Part shown: positions 25,115 through 33,777 of the stretch, piece by piece | Layout: each line of letters opens with the position of its first letter | Position numbering within the stretch: the first letter of the stretch is position 1 | Source: an uncultured Sphaerochaeta sp. | GTDB lineage: Bacteria > Spirochaetota > Spirochaetia > Sphaerochaetales > Sphaerochaetaceae | Direction: 5' to 3' | Assembly (NCBI RefSeq): GCF_963676285.1 | Contig: NZ_OY781063.1 | Location: forward strand, 1,984,001-2,048,000 | Length of the DNA stretch: 64,000 nucleotides | Translations under genes and position numbers: made by a program | Notes under the pieces: model-generated | Told to the model about the DNA's origin: nothing | The model's database searches: none | What the model saw: only the letters and a program-made list of their open reading frames with translations

Positions 25115-26458
25115 TTAAAAAGGGTCTTCTGTAGAGAACTCCATCCACACTCCGGTTATCGGATGATGGAAGGAGAGTGTCTTTGCATGAAGATAGAGGC
25201 GGTCTGACATTCCGCTGCCATACAGACGGTCCCCTTTGATCGGGTGTCCTAGACCCTTCTCATGTGCGCTGTGCACCCTGAGCTGGTGGGTTCGTCCTGT
25301 CAGGGGAAAGAAGATCATTCTCGTTGCAAGTGATCCATCGCTTCTTCTCTCTACTCTAATTCTCTTGAAGCGGGTAGTTCCCCATTTACCTTGCTGCTCA
25401 TCATATATCTGGAGAGGGCGATGATCGACATCGAGGCGGAAGGGAAGGCTGATCTCTCCCTTTTCTTGCCTGACAACTCCCTCTAGAAGTGCCACATAGC
25501 TCTTGCTTACTTGTTTTTCGCTGAACTGCTTGTTCATCCTTTTATGTGTTTCCTTGTCTTTTGCCAGGATGAGCAATCCGGAGGTATCCATATCGAGTCT
25601 ATGGACAGCACACTGCAAGGGGATATTCGGCATCAGCCTCCTGAGGCGGGTTTCCACGCTATCACATTTCTGTGGTCCTCTCCCTGGAACTGCAAGCAGT
25701 CCTGCATCCTTGTTCACAATGATGATATGCGAATCTTGGTAGATGATATCCAGGGTAAGCATGGCATGGAGAATTGGTTTGCATTTCTCATCACAAGGGC
25801 CATAGAACCTGAGATGGCTTCTCCCACTGTCCTTGGTAGGGGCCCCAAAAAAGAATTCTGCCATGCTGATAGGATGCAATTGGTGGGTAAACGCATACTG
25901 GAGAAGCTTGATGGCACAGCAGTCCCCGCTCCCTGTAGGGGCATTCCCTCCGGGAAAGATGGATTCCAGACGGACTCGCTTACCCTCAATCGTGGCTATG
26001 CTGTAGAGTTCTCGGTAATAGGAGAGAGCCCTGCGGGAAAGCTCTGAGCGTTCATAAAGAAATGATTGGCGCTCCTTTTCATTGCCAGCTGCCTCAGCAA
26101 GCCTACCTATTTCCTTGATCGGGGCATCAAAGATACGAAGGTATTCGTGATATGACTCCTCATCAACCAAGTGGTCAACCCAACCAGGAAGGTTCAGGTG
26201 TCCCATGCAACTACCTGAGAATGCTTTCAACAGTACCTCATTTCCGCTCTGGTCACGTGTAACCAACACACCGAACATGGCCCCCCCTCCTGGCAAGAAG
26301 AACCCATCGATAGGTACTTTCCCCTCTCCTTCAAAATCTACTACCCCGTTTTTTTGCAGAAGCTGCTGGAGGTGCAGGGCATGGGTGTATGCTGGGTGTT
26401 CTGGCAGTGGTGGGTTCATGGCATCTTTGATGGTACGAAAGTACTGCTTTAGATGCAA
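25115..26458 (-). CDS. RluA family pseudouridine synthase with extended N-terminal domain
   Basis: A 447-residue RNA-modifying enzyme. The catalytic RluA domain fills about residues 230-445, with the active-site aspartate in HRLDMDTSGLLILAKD and the conserved GRTHQLRVHSAHEKG. The first 220 residues form the extra domain of the long RluA subgroup, with GSGDCCAIKLLQYAF, PISMAEFFFGAP and FYGPCDEKCKPIL and several conserved cysteines. The start is uncertain: TTG at 26458 has AGGG six bases upstream, while an ATG 39 bases downstream has no such site. The RNA target (rRNA or tRNA) cannot be told from sequence. Confidence 0.87.
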   Translation of the reverse strand: MHLKQYFRTIKDAMNPPLPEHPAYTHALHLQQLLQKNGVVDFEGEGKVPIDGFFLPGGGAMFGVLVTRDQSGNEVLLKAFSGSCMGHLNLPGWVDHLVDEESYHEYLRIFDAPIKEIGRLAEAAGNEKERQSFLYERSELSRRALSYYRELYSIATIEGKRVRLESIFPGGNAPTGSGDCCAIKLLQYAFTHQLHPISMAEFFFGAPTKDSGRSHLRFYGPCDEKCKPILHAMLTLDIIYQDSHIIIVNKDAGLLAVPGRGPQKCDSVETRLRRLMPNIPLQCAVHRLDMDTSGLLILAKDKETHKRMNKQFSEKQVSKSYVALLEGVVRQEKGEISLPFRLDVDHRPLQIYDEQQGKWGTTRFKRIRVERRSDGSLATRMIFFPLTGRTHQLRVHSAHEKGLGHPIKGDRLYGSGMSDRLYLHAKTLSFHHPITGVWMEFSTEDPF

Positions 26459-26514
26459 GGTCTACCCTAGGCAAATAGCATGTGCTATGGCATCATGGAT
26501 GCAAGAGAGGGCCT

Positions 26515-27612
26515 ATGAACGCGACACTTGAGTTGGATGTACTGTCTGTGGTGCTTCTGATCTTTGCCATAGCTCTGGCTTCCCGCAGTTTGCAGAGCAA
26601 GCCAAATAATCGTTGGTATATTCTCTCTGCTGTTACCCTGCTTATAGTCATAGGGACCGAGTTGTTCGCTTACCAGGTTGATGATATCGGTGTTTCCTCC
26701 CAGATTGCTCCCCACCGTATCACCAATGTCCTTGGTTTTGGGCTCTCTCCTATAGTCTGCTATTTTCTGTTCAGGTATATTTCTCATACAAAGTACCAAC
26801 AGAGAAGTAAGTGGTTGTTCCTTCCCTTTTCCATCAATGGACTGTTGAGTATTCTCAGTTATTTCAATGGTTGGTACTTCTACGTGGATGCCATGAACGT
26901 GTATCGTAGAGGACCAATTTTTGCACTGGCAACACTCAATATGCTGTTCTACTACGGACTGTGTATTGTCTTTCTGGTAAAGACGCTACGTGCTTATGAG
27001 GCGTCAGACCGTCCTCTTTTGCTCTTTATCCTGGCAACCCCGATTATAGGGGCTGCCATCCAGATTGTTTTTCCCCCTGTCCTGACACTCTGGCCCGGTA
27101 TCGCACTCTCCCTGCTGTTGTTCTATCTCTTCTCCCAAGAGCAGTATTATTCGTTTGATGTGCTTACTGGTCTGAGGAATCGATCAACATTTATGCGGGA
27201 TCTTTCTGATCTGCAGCGAATATGCAAGGGACCGGCAACCATTGTTGTGTGTGATGTCAATGAACTGAAAAAGGCCAATGATACCTATGGTCATGCCAGT
27301 GGGGATGCCCTATTGGTGCATGCCGGTGGTCTGTTGGAACGTTGTTTTCGCGGAGTGGGAAAAGCATATCGTATCGGTGGTGATGAGTTTGCCGTGATCA
27401 GCACCAAGGAGGAACCTCTGGAGGTTGAACGATCACTATCCCTGCTTGAGAGCCAGATAAAGCTGTACAACAAAACTGGGCCCGTGCCGCTCTCTCTGGC
27501 AATTGGATGGTCGTGGTGTGAATCCTGTGGTGGAAATCTATTCAATACCTATGTAGCAGCAGATAACAATATGTATGATACCAAGGAAAAGATGAAACAA
27601 GGACGGAGGTAA
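26515..27612 (+). CDS. Membrane diguanylate cyclase
   Basis: A 365-residue protein. Six to seven hydrophobic helices (about residues 8-205) are followed by a GGDEF domain (about 210-365). The catalytic motif RIGGDEF and the metal site CDVNELKKANDTYGHASGD are intact, so it is probably active. The sensor resembles the seven-helix module common in anaerobe diguanylate cyclases, without a separate extracellular domain. AGAGGG precedes the ATG at 26515. It ends four bases before the creatininase-family gene. Confidence 0.87.
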   Translation: MNATLELDVLSVVLLIFAIALASRSLQSKPNNRWYILSAVTLLIVIGTELFAYQVDDIGVSSQIAPHRITNVLGFGLSPIVCYFLFRYISHTKYQQRSKWLFLPFSINGLLSILSYFNGWYFYVDAMNVYRRGPIFALATLNMLFYYGLCIVFLVKTLRAYEASDRPLLLFILATPIIGAAIQIVFPPVLTLWPGIALSLLLFYLFSQEQYYSFDVLTGLRNRSTFMRDLSDLQRICKGPATIVVCDVNELKKANDTYGHASGDALLVHAGGLLERCFRGVGKAYRIGGDEFAVISTKEEPLEVERSLSLLESQIKLYNKTGPVPLSLAIGWSWCESCGGNLFNTYVAADNNMYDTKEKMKQGRR

Positions 27613-27616
27613 CCTG

Positions 27617-28333
27617 ATGGACCCGCATGTACAGTATGCCTATCTCAGCGTTCCTCAATTTAAACAGAGGCTGGCAGATCATCCCGTGGGGTACATTCCC
27701 CTGGGAACCCTTGAGTGGCATGGGCTGCAGAATGTATTGGGCGCGGATGCCCTGCAGGCAGAAGGTTTGTTTATCAGGGCAGCCAGGCGTTTTGGAGGCA
27801 TTGTGTTCCCGCCGTTCTATCTTGGTCCCGATAGGATTGCCGATGCAGGGGATGGCAAGAGCCTGATTGGGATGGACTCAAGTGAGGCTACAAAACCCCA
27901 TCAGAGGCTTCCTGGGAGTTGTTACTGGGTTTCCAAGGGGCTGTTTCTCCAGATGCTCGAAGCGCTGATCGCCCAGGCAAAACGGGCTGGGTTTATCTGC
28001 CTGATCGCTGATGGGCATGGTCCTTCCAGAAAGGCCTGGGCAGAGTTGGCCAGCCAGTGGGAAAAGCAGTATGATATTATCCTGCTCTCTTCCATCAATG
28101 ATTTTCCACCAGAAACGTATCTGGCTTTGGGCGATCATGCTGGACGTTGTGAAACCTCTACAATGATGGCGCTTCACCCTGAGTTGGTGAATCTCGCAAT
28201 CCTGGAGCAGGATACCTGGCCGCTTGGGGTGAAAGGTGAGGATCCAAGGCTTTCTAGTGCTGCCTATGGGGAGTATATCATTGAGACAACGGTGAATGCG
28301 ATAGGTCAAAAACTCCAGGAATTGGGTTTGTGA
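27617..28333 (+). CDS. Creatininase family protein
   Basis: A 238-residue metalloprotein of the creatininase/MftE fold. Expected metal ligands can be placed: Glu and His in LEWHGL, Asp in LGADAL, His in DGHGPS and Glu in DHAGRCETSTMM. The usual EQHGPHLP is altered to EWHGLQNVLG, so the substrate pocket differs from creatinine amidohydrolases. Family members hydrolyse cyclic amides or act in cofactor maturation, and the substrate here is unknown. It follows the diguanylate cyclase by four bases and is probably co-transcribed with it, though no functional link is evident. Confidence 0.8.
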   Translation: MDPHVQYAYLSVPQFKQRLADHPVGYIPLGTLEWHGLQNVLGADALQAEGLFIRAARRFGGIVFPPFYLGPDRIADAGDGKSLIGMDSSEATKPHQRLPGSCYWVSKGLFLQMLEALIAQAKRAGFICLIADGHGPSRKAWAELASQWEKQYDIILLSSINDFPPETYLALGDHAGRCETSTMMALHPELVNLAILEQDTWPLGVKGEDPRLSSAAYGEYIIETTVNAIGQKLQELGL

Positions 28334-28363
28334 TTCCGTTTTTGTAAGGGGTGCCTTCTCTTT

Positions 28364-28378
28364 TGCAATGTCATTGCA
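28364..28378. promoter_or_regulatory. 15-base palindrome upstream of trmO-family gene
   Basis: TGCAATG and CATTGCA flank a single central T, a perfect dyad in the 84-base gap before 28418. A one-base centre cannot make the whole stem as a hairpin, so a protein-binding site is more likely than a terminator. No factor can be assigned. Confidence 0.3.
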
Positions 28379-28417
28379 GCTTTCCTTCTGTAATCCTTTA
28401 GAGCAGGAGGAATGAAA

Positions 28418-28885
28418 ATGAATATTTCATGTACTGTAATTGGCAATGTATGTGCGGGGGATGGGTATGCCATCCAGATCGAAGAGCCGTATCGTAAGGG
28501 ACTTCACGGCTTGGAAGGGTTCAGCCATATCTTGGTTGTATGGTATGCACATCAAGCCATCTCGTTGCCTTCAGAAGCTCTGTTGCTTGAGAAACCGTAT
28601 GTTGCAGGACCCAATCATATCGGGGTCTTTGCCACCCGATCCCCGTATCGTGTGAATCCGATTTGTGTATCGGTTGTCCCTGTACAATCTATCGATATGG
28701 ACACAGGAACGATCCATGTCCATTGGATCGATGCAATACAGGATACTCCGGTTCTCGATATCAAGCCATATCATGGTAGTGAAGATCGGGTACGCGACTA
28801 TAGCACACCACCGTGGTGTGCCCATTGGCCGCATTGGATGGAAGAGAGTGAAGATTTTGACTGGGATGCAGAATTTACATTCTGA
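28418..28885 (+). CDS. TrmO family tRNA t6A37 N6-methyltransferase-like protein
   Basis: A 155-residue protein of the TrmO (formerly VirR/YaeB, TsaA) family, a beta-barrel SAM-dependent methyltransferase acting on N6-threonylcarbamoyladenosine in tRNA. Visible family features are GLHGLEGFSHILVVWYAH, GVFATRSPYRVNPI (consensus has Pro where Val is found) and VLDIKPY. It is shorter than TrmO proteins with the extra C-terminal domain. AGGAGG is seven bases before the ATG at 28418, better than the earlier ATG at 28412, which overlaps the site. The 3' end overlaps the convergent AraC-type gene by 11 bases. Confidence 0.85.
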   Translation: MNISCTVIGNVCAGDGYAIQIEEPYRKGLHGLEGFSHILVVWYAHQAISLPSEALLLEKPYVAGPNHIGVFATRSPYRVNPICVSVVPVQSIDMDTGTIHVHWIDAIQDTPVLDIKPYHGSEDRVRDYSTPPWCAHWPHWMEESEDFDWDAEFTF

Positions 28886-29738
28886 TGGGGATATAGATCT
28901 CAATGGTTGCCCTGTTTTTCTCATAGCGTTGCAGCTCCCAATTGCCTAGGCACTGGTAGCTGCTCTGTGAGAAGTAGGTCCCATATATGTATTGGTAGGT
29001 ATTCCTGATCTGGCTTACGTCTTGGGTATGGAGAAACCTGATATAGGTTGTCTTTGGTATTGATTGTCGAGAGAAAATTGTTTCCTGGGGAGAGGCAGGG
29101 TTCACCTCCAGACCGCAAAGTACCCGCATGGTCTGTTCCTCTCCCTCTTTCCATGCTGTGAATTGGAATGTCACAGACGCATTTTTCTGTCCCTGTATTG
29201 CATTCTGGTAGTTTTCGAACTGTTGCCAGTGGCGGTGGAAGGAACGGGTTTCAGGCCAGATGAAGAAGTCAAGTCCGCAGAGGGTGAACTCTGGTAATAT
29301 GATAATCTCTCCTTTGATGGCTTCACTGTCCTGGTGTCGTTGGGGGTAGATTCTTTGTTGTAGGTATGGAGAATCCAATCCACTTTGGAGAATGTTGGAA
29401 GGGGTGTTTTTAAATCTCCGTTTGCAAGCTCGGTAAAATGTCTCATAATCATGGAATCCATAGACAAGGGCAAGTTGGTTGAGCGGGGTATTTGAGCTGT
29501 ATGCATGCGAGAAAATGGTAGAAAGAATCCTTGCTTGCAGGTACTCCTTCAGTTTCATATCAGTGTGGGCAGTGAAAAGTCCGGAGAGATGGTGTGTGCA
29601 ATAGCCACTATGCCTTGCGAGTTCAGAAACCGTGGTAATTGGGTTCTGGGACATTAATCGATGTTCGAAATAGTCGAGGGTTGCGATAAGGTTGTCATAT
29701 CCATCCATGCTGATTAGCATACCACTACAATTCTGCAT
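28875..29738 (-). CDS. AraC family regulator with C-terminal GyrI-like effector domain
   Basis: A 287-residue regulator. Two helix-turn-helix units fill about residues 30-110 (TVSELARHSGYCTHHLSGLF; LALVYGFHDYETFYRACKRRF), followed by a linker and a GyrI-like/SOUL-type ligand-binding domain (about 130-287). This is the Rob/SoxS-like arrangement that usually senses small amphipathic or cationic compounds and controls efflux. The start is uncertain: ATGs at 29738, 29720 and 29708 are in frame and none has a clear ribosome-binding site. The gene is divergent from the DUF523 gene with almost no gap if the longest form is used. Confidence 0.82.
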   Translation of the reverse strand: MQNCSGMLISMDGYDNLIATLDYFEHRLMSQNPITTVSELARHSGYCTHHLSGLFTAHTDMKLKEYLQARILSTIFSHAYSSNTPLNQLALVYGFHDYETFYRACKRRFKNTPSNILQSGLDSPYLQQRIYPQRHQDSEAIKGEIIILPEFTLCGLDFFIWPETRSFHRHWQQFENYQNAIQGQKNASVTFQFTAWKEGEEQTMRVLCGLEVNPASPQETIFSRQSIPKTTYIRFLHTQDVSQIRNTYQYIYGTYFSQSSYQCLGNWELQRYEKNRATIEIYIPIRM

Positions 29739-29755
29739 ATGATATGCTTATGTGC

Positions 29756-30196
29756 ATGGAAAAAATACCAATTGTGGTCAGCGCATGCCTGCTTGGCAGG
29801 CAATGCAGATATGATGGATCCTCAGTCCCCTTTCCCCAGGCAGTAATGCTGGAAGAACGCTATACCCTTATTGGGGTATGTCCGGAAGTCTTGGGCGGAT
29901 TGCAAACCCCTCGTTCCCCCTCTGAACTGCTGGATGGCAGGGTGATAAGCCGAGAGGGATATGACTGCACTGAAGCTTTTTTACGAGGAGCACAGCGAGC
30001 ATTGGAAATTGCAGAGGCAAGTGGGTGTAAGCGAGCACTCCTGATGGACCGCAGCCCATCCTGTGGATACGGGGTGGTCTATGATGGAACCTTCAGTGGC
30101 ATACTTATTCCCGGCAAAGGTATCTTCGCTTCGCTCTTGGAGTCAAAGGGGTTTATGATCAACAGCTCATCTCACCTTGGGGACCTGTTAGGCTGA
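29756..30196 (+). CDS. DUF523 family protein
   Basis: A 146-residue protein with the conserved DUF523 elements VSACLLGRQCRYDGS, GVCPEVLGGLQTPRSPSEL and MDRSPSCGYG, including invariant cysteines that suggest metal or sulfur chemistry. The biochemical function is not known. ATG codons at 29744, 29750 and 29756 are in frame; the last gives the N-terminus closest to the family. Its end overlaps the convergent KDPG-aldolase-like gene by nine bases. Confidence 0.8.
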   Translation: MEKIPIVVSACLLGRQCRYDGSSVPFPQAVMLEERYTLIGVCPEVLGGLQTPRSPSELLDGRVISREGYDCTEAFLRGAQRALEIAEASGCKRALLMDRSPSCGYGVVYDGTFSGILIPGKGIFASLLESKGFMINSSSHLGDLLG

Positions 30197-30793
30197 GGGA
30201 AGCGCAAATCTCTTCGCACGTTTAAGTGCAGCGGTGGTTGCTTCCCAGTCCGTCTCCTTGAGCATCCAACTCCCTGTCATGGCAAGTACGTGTGGATTTT
30301 CAAGGTAGGTGGCTGTCATCTCTTCATTGATATGCCCCGCTACGATGAATGTAAGACCTTCCTGTTCTCCCAGGGTGTTGATGAATGGTAGTCCACCAAG
30401 CTCCTCCACAGGATAGCAACCCAGCGTCTTGAGATTCCACGCCCTGGCTACCGATGCCTGGGTGGTGACCGGATAGATGGGTGTTCCTTCTTGTTGGCAA
30501 AACTCCACCATCTGCTCATTGAAAAGAGGAGAGAATATGAAGGCAGCTCCTGCTTTTACTGCTGCTTTTGCCTCCTCCAGCGTTTGGACATTGCCCGCCC
30601 CGATGAGAAGGTCCTCTTCTTGGGCCAATCGGCGCAGCAAGGCAAGCCCACCATTCATCTGCTGGGAGATGTTTGCCGTGCGCAGGTCGCTTGCACGCAG
30701 TGCCTTGGCCAATGCTTCTGCCTGGTCCTCTCTGCCCTGTTTGACCATAGGGATGCACCGAATTTGTGCCAATTGTTTGGTAATGGTATCCAT
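30188..30793 (-). CDS. KDPG/KHG aldolase-like protein lacking the Schiff-base lysine
   Basis: A 201-residue TIM-barrel protein homologous to 2-keto-3-deoxy-6-phosphogluconate aldolase (Eda): GAGNVQTLEEAKAAVKAGA, FIFSPLFNEQMVEFCQQEGT and TGSWML match the family. In the catalytic strand, where Eda has KFFPAE, this protein has GCYPVE, so the Schiff-base lysine is replaced by glycine. The Eda glutamate in EVTLRT and the phosphate-binding PTGGI are not recognisable either. It is therefore unlikely to have classic aldolase activity. AAGGAGG lies before the ATG at 30793, and no other Entner-Doudoroff gene is near. It could be a diverged enzyme or a binding protein. Confidence 0.78.
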   Translation of the reverse strand: MDTITKQLAQIRCIPMVKQGREDQAEALAKALRASDLRTANISQQMNGGLALLRRLAQEEDLLIGAGNVQTLEEAKAAVKAGAAFIFSPLFNEQMVEFCQQEGTPIYPVTTQASVARAWNLKTLGCYPVEELGGLPFINTLGEQEGLTFIVAGHINEEMTATYLENPHVLAMTGSWMLKETDWEATTAALKRAKRFALPSA

Positions 30794-30821
30794 GTCGGTC
30801 TCCTCCTTATCACATGTAAGT

Positions 30822-32162
30822 CTAATCTGTTTGATGCATCCAGTCGACCCTAAAGTAATAGATGACAAAGATAATGGAACTGAGTGTCCAGGTAACAGGA
30901 TATGCCCAGAAAATGACCCTGATATCCATGAAGAGCCAGAGGCCGGTTGAAATGAAGATGATTCTGAAGATACACCAGATGGCAAGCATTACTGCCATAG
31001 GGACGATTGCCTTTCCAGCCCCGCGGTAGATACCACTCATTGCATGACTGAGCGCAAGCGCCCAGAGGAAGAGGCTGGATATGTTGGCTTTCGAGACCCC
31101 CATTGCAATGACTTCAGGGTCTTGGCTGAATAGTCTCAGCAAAGGCTCGGCGCCAAGGAGCATACCAAGTCCTATGGTCTCTGCGAGGATCATGGCAAAC
31201 AATACCCCAAAGCGTGCACCCCTTTTCACCCGATCATATTCCCTTGCTCCCAGATTCTGCCCTGTATAGGTGGTAAGAGCCAAGGCAAAGGCCGTTATCG
31301 GGATAAAGGCAAAGCCTTGGATACGCATGAAGGCCCCATTTCCTGCCATGGCTGAGGCTCCAAAGAGATTGATTGAGGATTGGAGGATGACATTTGCAAA
31401 GCTGGTTACCGAATTCTGGATACCGGAAGGAATACCGAAGGTAAGAATCTGCTTGAGGTATCCTTTGTGAATACTAATGGAAGGAATGTGCACTCGTACA
31501 ATTGAAGGTGTTGTAAGCAATAGACGAAAGCTGAGGGTGGCGCTTACTCCTTGTGCAATGATGGTAGCATAGGCGGTTCCCTCAATGCCCATACCCAGCA
31601 CGCCGACGAAAATCAGGTCTAGGGCGATGTTCAGGATTGAAGCAACGATAAGAAAATAGAGTGGATGTCTGCTGTCTCCCACTGCCTGGAGAATTCCGCT
31701 TGCAGTGTTGTAGAAGATCAGGGTGGAGATACCCAAGAAGAAAATCCGGAGATAGGTTTGTGCGTCAATGAATACGCTCTGGGGAGTTCTCATCCAATGG
31801 AGAACCACCGGTGCAAAGAAGTAGCCCAGGACGGTCAGTAGTGCACTGGTGAGCAAGCTAAGGGCAATGGTGGTATGGACAGCCTTCCTGACTCCTTCAT
31901 AGTCTCCCTTTCCGAATGCTGTGGAGATTACCACTCCCGCTCCTACAAAAATACCCTGGAAGAGTCCTACCAAGAGCATGATAAGGCTGGTGATTGAGGT
32001 AATGGCAGCCAAAGCCTCTTTTCCGACAAGATTCCCTACCACCAAGGTATCAGTTGTGTGATACAGTTGTTGAAACAAGTTCCCAAGGAAAATGGGGATT
32101 GCAAAGGCAATAAGGTTTTTTTGGATCGAACCGCTTGTCATAAGCTTCGTATGCGTTGCCAT
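30822..32162 (-). CDS. MATE family efflux transporter
   Basis: A 446-residue, twelve-helix antiporter of the MATE/DinF superfamily, with the duplicated six-helix halves visible (first half ends about residue 220). Landmarks are FAIPIFLGNLFQQLYHTTDTLVVG, GNGAFMRIQGFAFIPI and the central ALTTYTGQNLGA. Such proteins export drugs or metabolites with Na+ or H+. The start is set at ATG 32162, since 32201 would add a hydrophilic leader that MATE proteins lack. Only a weak AGG precedes it. It is 28 bases upstream of the aldolase-like gene in the same direction. Confidence 0.88.
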   Translation of the reverse strand: MATHTKLMTSGSIQKNLIAFAIPIFLGNLFQQLYHTTDTLVVGNLVGKEALAAITSITSLIMLLVGLFQGIFVGAGVVISTAFGKGDYEGVRKAVHTTIALSLLTSALLTVLGYFFAPVVLHWMRTPQSVFIDAQTYLRIFFLGISTLIFYNTASGILQAVGDSRHPLYFLIVASILNIALDLIFVGVLGMGIEGTAYATIIAQGVSATLSFRLLLTTPSIVRVHIPSISIHKGYLKQILTFGIPSGIQNSVTSFANVILQSSINLFGASAMAGNGAFMRIQGFAFIPITAFALALTTYTGQNLGAREYDRVKRGARFGVLFAMILAETIGLGMLLGAEPLLRLFSQDPEVIAMGVSKANISSLFLWALALSHAMSGIYRGAGKAIVPMAVMLAIWCIFRIIFISTGLWLFMDIRVIFWAYPVTWTLSSIIFVIYYFRVDWMHQTD

Positions 32163-32254
32163 ATGGCCTAGTACTCTAGTCCATCCCTGTAGTTCTTGCA
32201 AGCAGAACTACAGCTCATCTTGCCTTGTGAACAGTGCTGTTCTAGGATGAGCGT

Positions 32255-32680
32255 ATGAATACCTATTCCACAATCAGTACCTTGGTGCATGAACTGTACT
32301 ACGGATCAGATACCAACTGTGCAAGGACAATGCTTATTGTACTTTCCAAACTGCTGGGCCAAACCATCGCACCTCAGACACTCCAGAGTGCTGTTGCCTT
32401 GCATGGTTGTGGTGGCCACGGGGATCAATGCGGGTTGGTCTCAGGTGCTGTAATGTTCTTGGGTATATATTTCCTAGAGAGAGGGTGGGACGAGAAGGAT
32501 GCTATCTGTCTTGCTTATACCTTTGCTGAAAACTATCGCAATCGGTTTGGCTCGCTTCTCTGTAGGGATCTACGACCTGGAGGATTTTCAGAGGAAGATT
32601 CTCCACACCTGTGTGAAAACCTGACCAATGAGTCAATCGCATTCACGTATCAATTCATCTGTAATAATTGCAACAGATAG
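32255..32680 (+). CDS. C-GCAxxG-C-C family redox protein
   Basis: A 141-residue protein with the signature layout of the C_GCAxxG_C_C family: Cys in GSDTNCARTML, then HGCGGHGDQCGLVSGAVMFLG, a further cysteine in LLCRDLRPG and late cysteines CENL and CNNCNR. Members are small cysteine-rich proteins of anaerobes, thought to bind metal or act in redox reactions, with no proven function. It appears to be a single gene, divergent from the MATE gene. Confidence 0.8.
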   Translation: MNTYSTISTLVHELYYGSDTNCARTMLIVLSKLLGQTIAPQTLQSAVALHGCGGHGDQCGLVSGAVMFLGIYFLERGWDEKDAICLAYTFAENYRNRFGSLLCRDLRPGGFSEEDSPHLCENLTNESIAFTYQFICNNCNR

Positions 32681-32796
32681 GACTCTTTCATGTCTCAAGA
32701 AGCCAATTGTTTTCCATAGAAATTCAAGAAAACAATAAAAATGCTAAAAAAATAAATATTAAAATTATATAATATATAAAAATAAGTGCATCTATG

Positions 32797-32864
32797 CAAA
32801 AATATACAATTTTTGATGCATAATGATGTAAAATTTGTTAATATAATTATGGATTAGGTAGAAT
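32797..32864 (+). promoter_or_regulatory. AT-rich promoter region with inverted repeat before rpiR-type operon
   Basis: The 227-base gap 32681-32907 is very AT-rich. CAAAAAT (32797-32803) and ATTTTTG (32809-32815) form a perfect 7-base inverted repeat with spacer ATACA. Downstream, TTGTTA (32835-32840) and TAGAAT (32859-32864) with an 18-base spacer are a plausible promoter. The RpiR-type regulator encoded next may bind the repeat. Both assignments are inference. Confidence 0.4.
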
Positions 32865-32907
32865 TTGTTACATCCTGTTGATTCATCAGGAAAGGGGGGA
32901 GAGAGAT

Positions 32908-33777
32908 ATGGTACAGGAACGAATACGTGAGACCTTGTCATCCATGTCTCCCTCGTTTCAGGAAGTAGGGCGTTGGATGCTCGACAACTACGACTCCATT
33001 GGTTTTACTTCAGTCAATGAGCTCAGCAAGATTATCGGAGTCAGCAACGCCTCCTTGGTACGTTATACACAAGCACTTGGTTTTTCTGGTTACAAACAGT
33101 TCAAGGAGACAGTACAAGAGGAGCTCAGGACGAAACTCAAGCCGGACTCAAACGTTGTATTGAATGAACTTGATGTACTGCCGATCAAGAAGAAACTGCA
33201 AAAGCTTGCTGACAATGAAATACAGAACCTCAGTAAAACCTTGAAGGGTTTGAGTGTTCAATCGCTGTCAAGAATGGTACAGGGGGTTCTTAACAGTGAT
33301 CGCATTTTTGTGAGCGGTTTTGGGGTCAGCAAGAATATCATGCAGATATTTGAATATGCCTTGGTTTCCATGCAGATCAAGGAGGTTCACTCGATTACTG
33401 GTTCCATCAGTGACTACAGTGCGAGGCTTGCGAGCATGAACAGCTCTGACAGTCTCTTTATCATGACCATGCCTCCATACTCTCCTGAGGCGCTTCAGGT
33501 AGCCAATGCAGCACATGCACGAAAAGTGAAGGTCTATCTGTTCACCGATTCGGCGGCATGTCCCATCTATCCAATTGCCGATTCAGTGGCCTGTAGTGCG
33601 AACAACTCGTTATTGCTTACCAACTCTTTTGTCGGCATGGTAGCGGTCATCCAGGTATTCATAAACATGCTGCTCCTTGGCAGTGATGAAAACTTGATTC
33701 CCCATATGAAGGCAGTTGTAGCCACAGAGCGGGAAGGATATGCGTGGCTTAAGTCACAAAAGGAAGTGTTACGATGA
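32908..33777 (+). CDS. MurR/RpiR family transcriptional regulator
   Basis: A 289-residue regulator: an N-terminal RpiR helix-turn-helix (residues 1-77; TSVNELSKIIGVSNASLVRYTQALG) and a C-terminal SIS sugar-phosphate-binding domain (about 115-255; DRIFVSGFGVSKNIMQIFEYAL, DSLFIMTMPPYSPEAL). The ATG at 32908 follows GGGGGGAG by six bases. It leads an operon for a D-aminopeptidase and a peptide ABC transporter, overlapping the next gene as ATGA. MurR controls muramic-acid catabolism in E. coli, so a cell-wall-derived ligand is an attractive guess, but not shown. Confidence 0.88.
   Translation: MVQERIRETLSSMSPSFQEVGRWMLDNYDSIGFTSVNELSKIIGVSNASLVRYTQALGFSGYKQFKETVQEELRTKLKPDSNVVLNELDVLPIKKKLQKLADNEIQNLSKTLKGLSVQSLSRMVQGVLNSDRIFVSGFGVSKNIMQIFEYALVSMQIKEVHSITGSISDYSARLASMNSSDSLFIMTMPPYSPEALQVANAAHARKVKVYLFTDSAACPIYPIADSVACSANNSLLLTNSFVGMVAVIQVFINMLLLGSDENLIPHMKAVVATEREGYAWLKSQKEVLR

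Noticed and set aside
30794..30985. N-terminal extension of the aldolase-like gene
   Set aside because: The added residues are Ser/Gly-rich and antisense-like, lie within the MATE gene region, and the ATG at 30793 has a strong ribosome-binding site.
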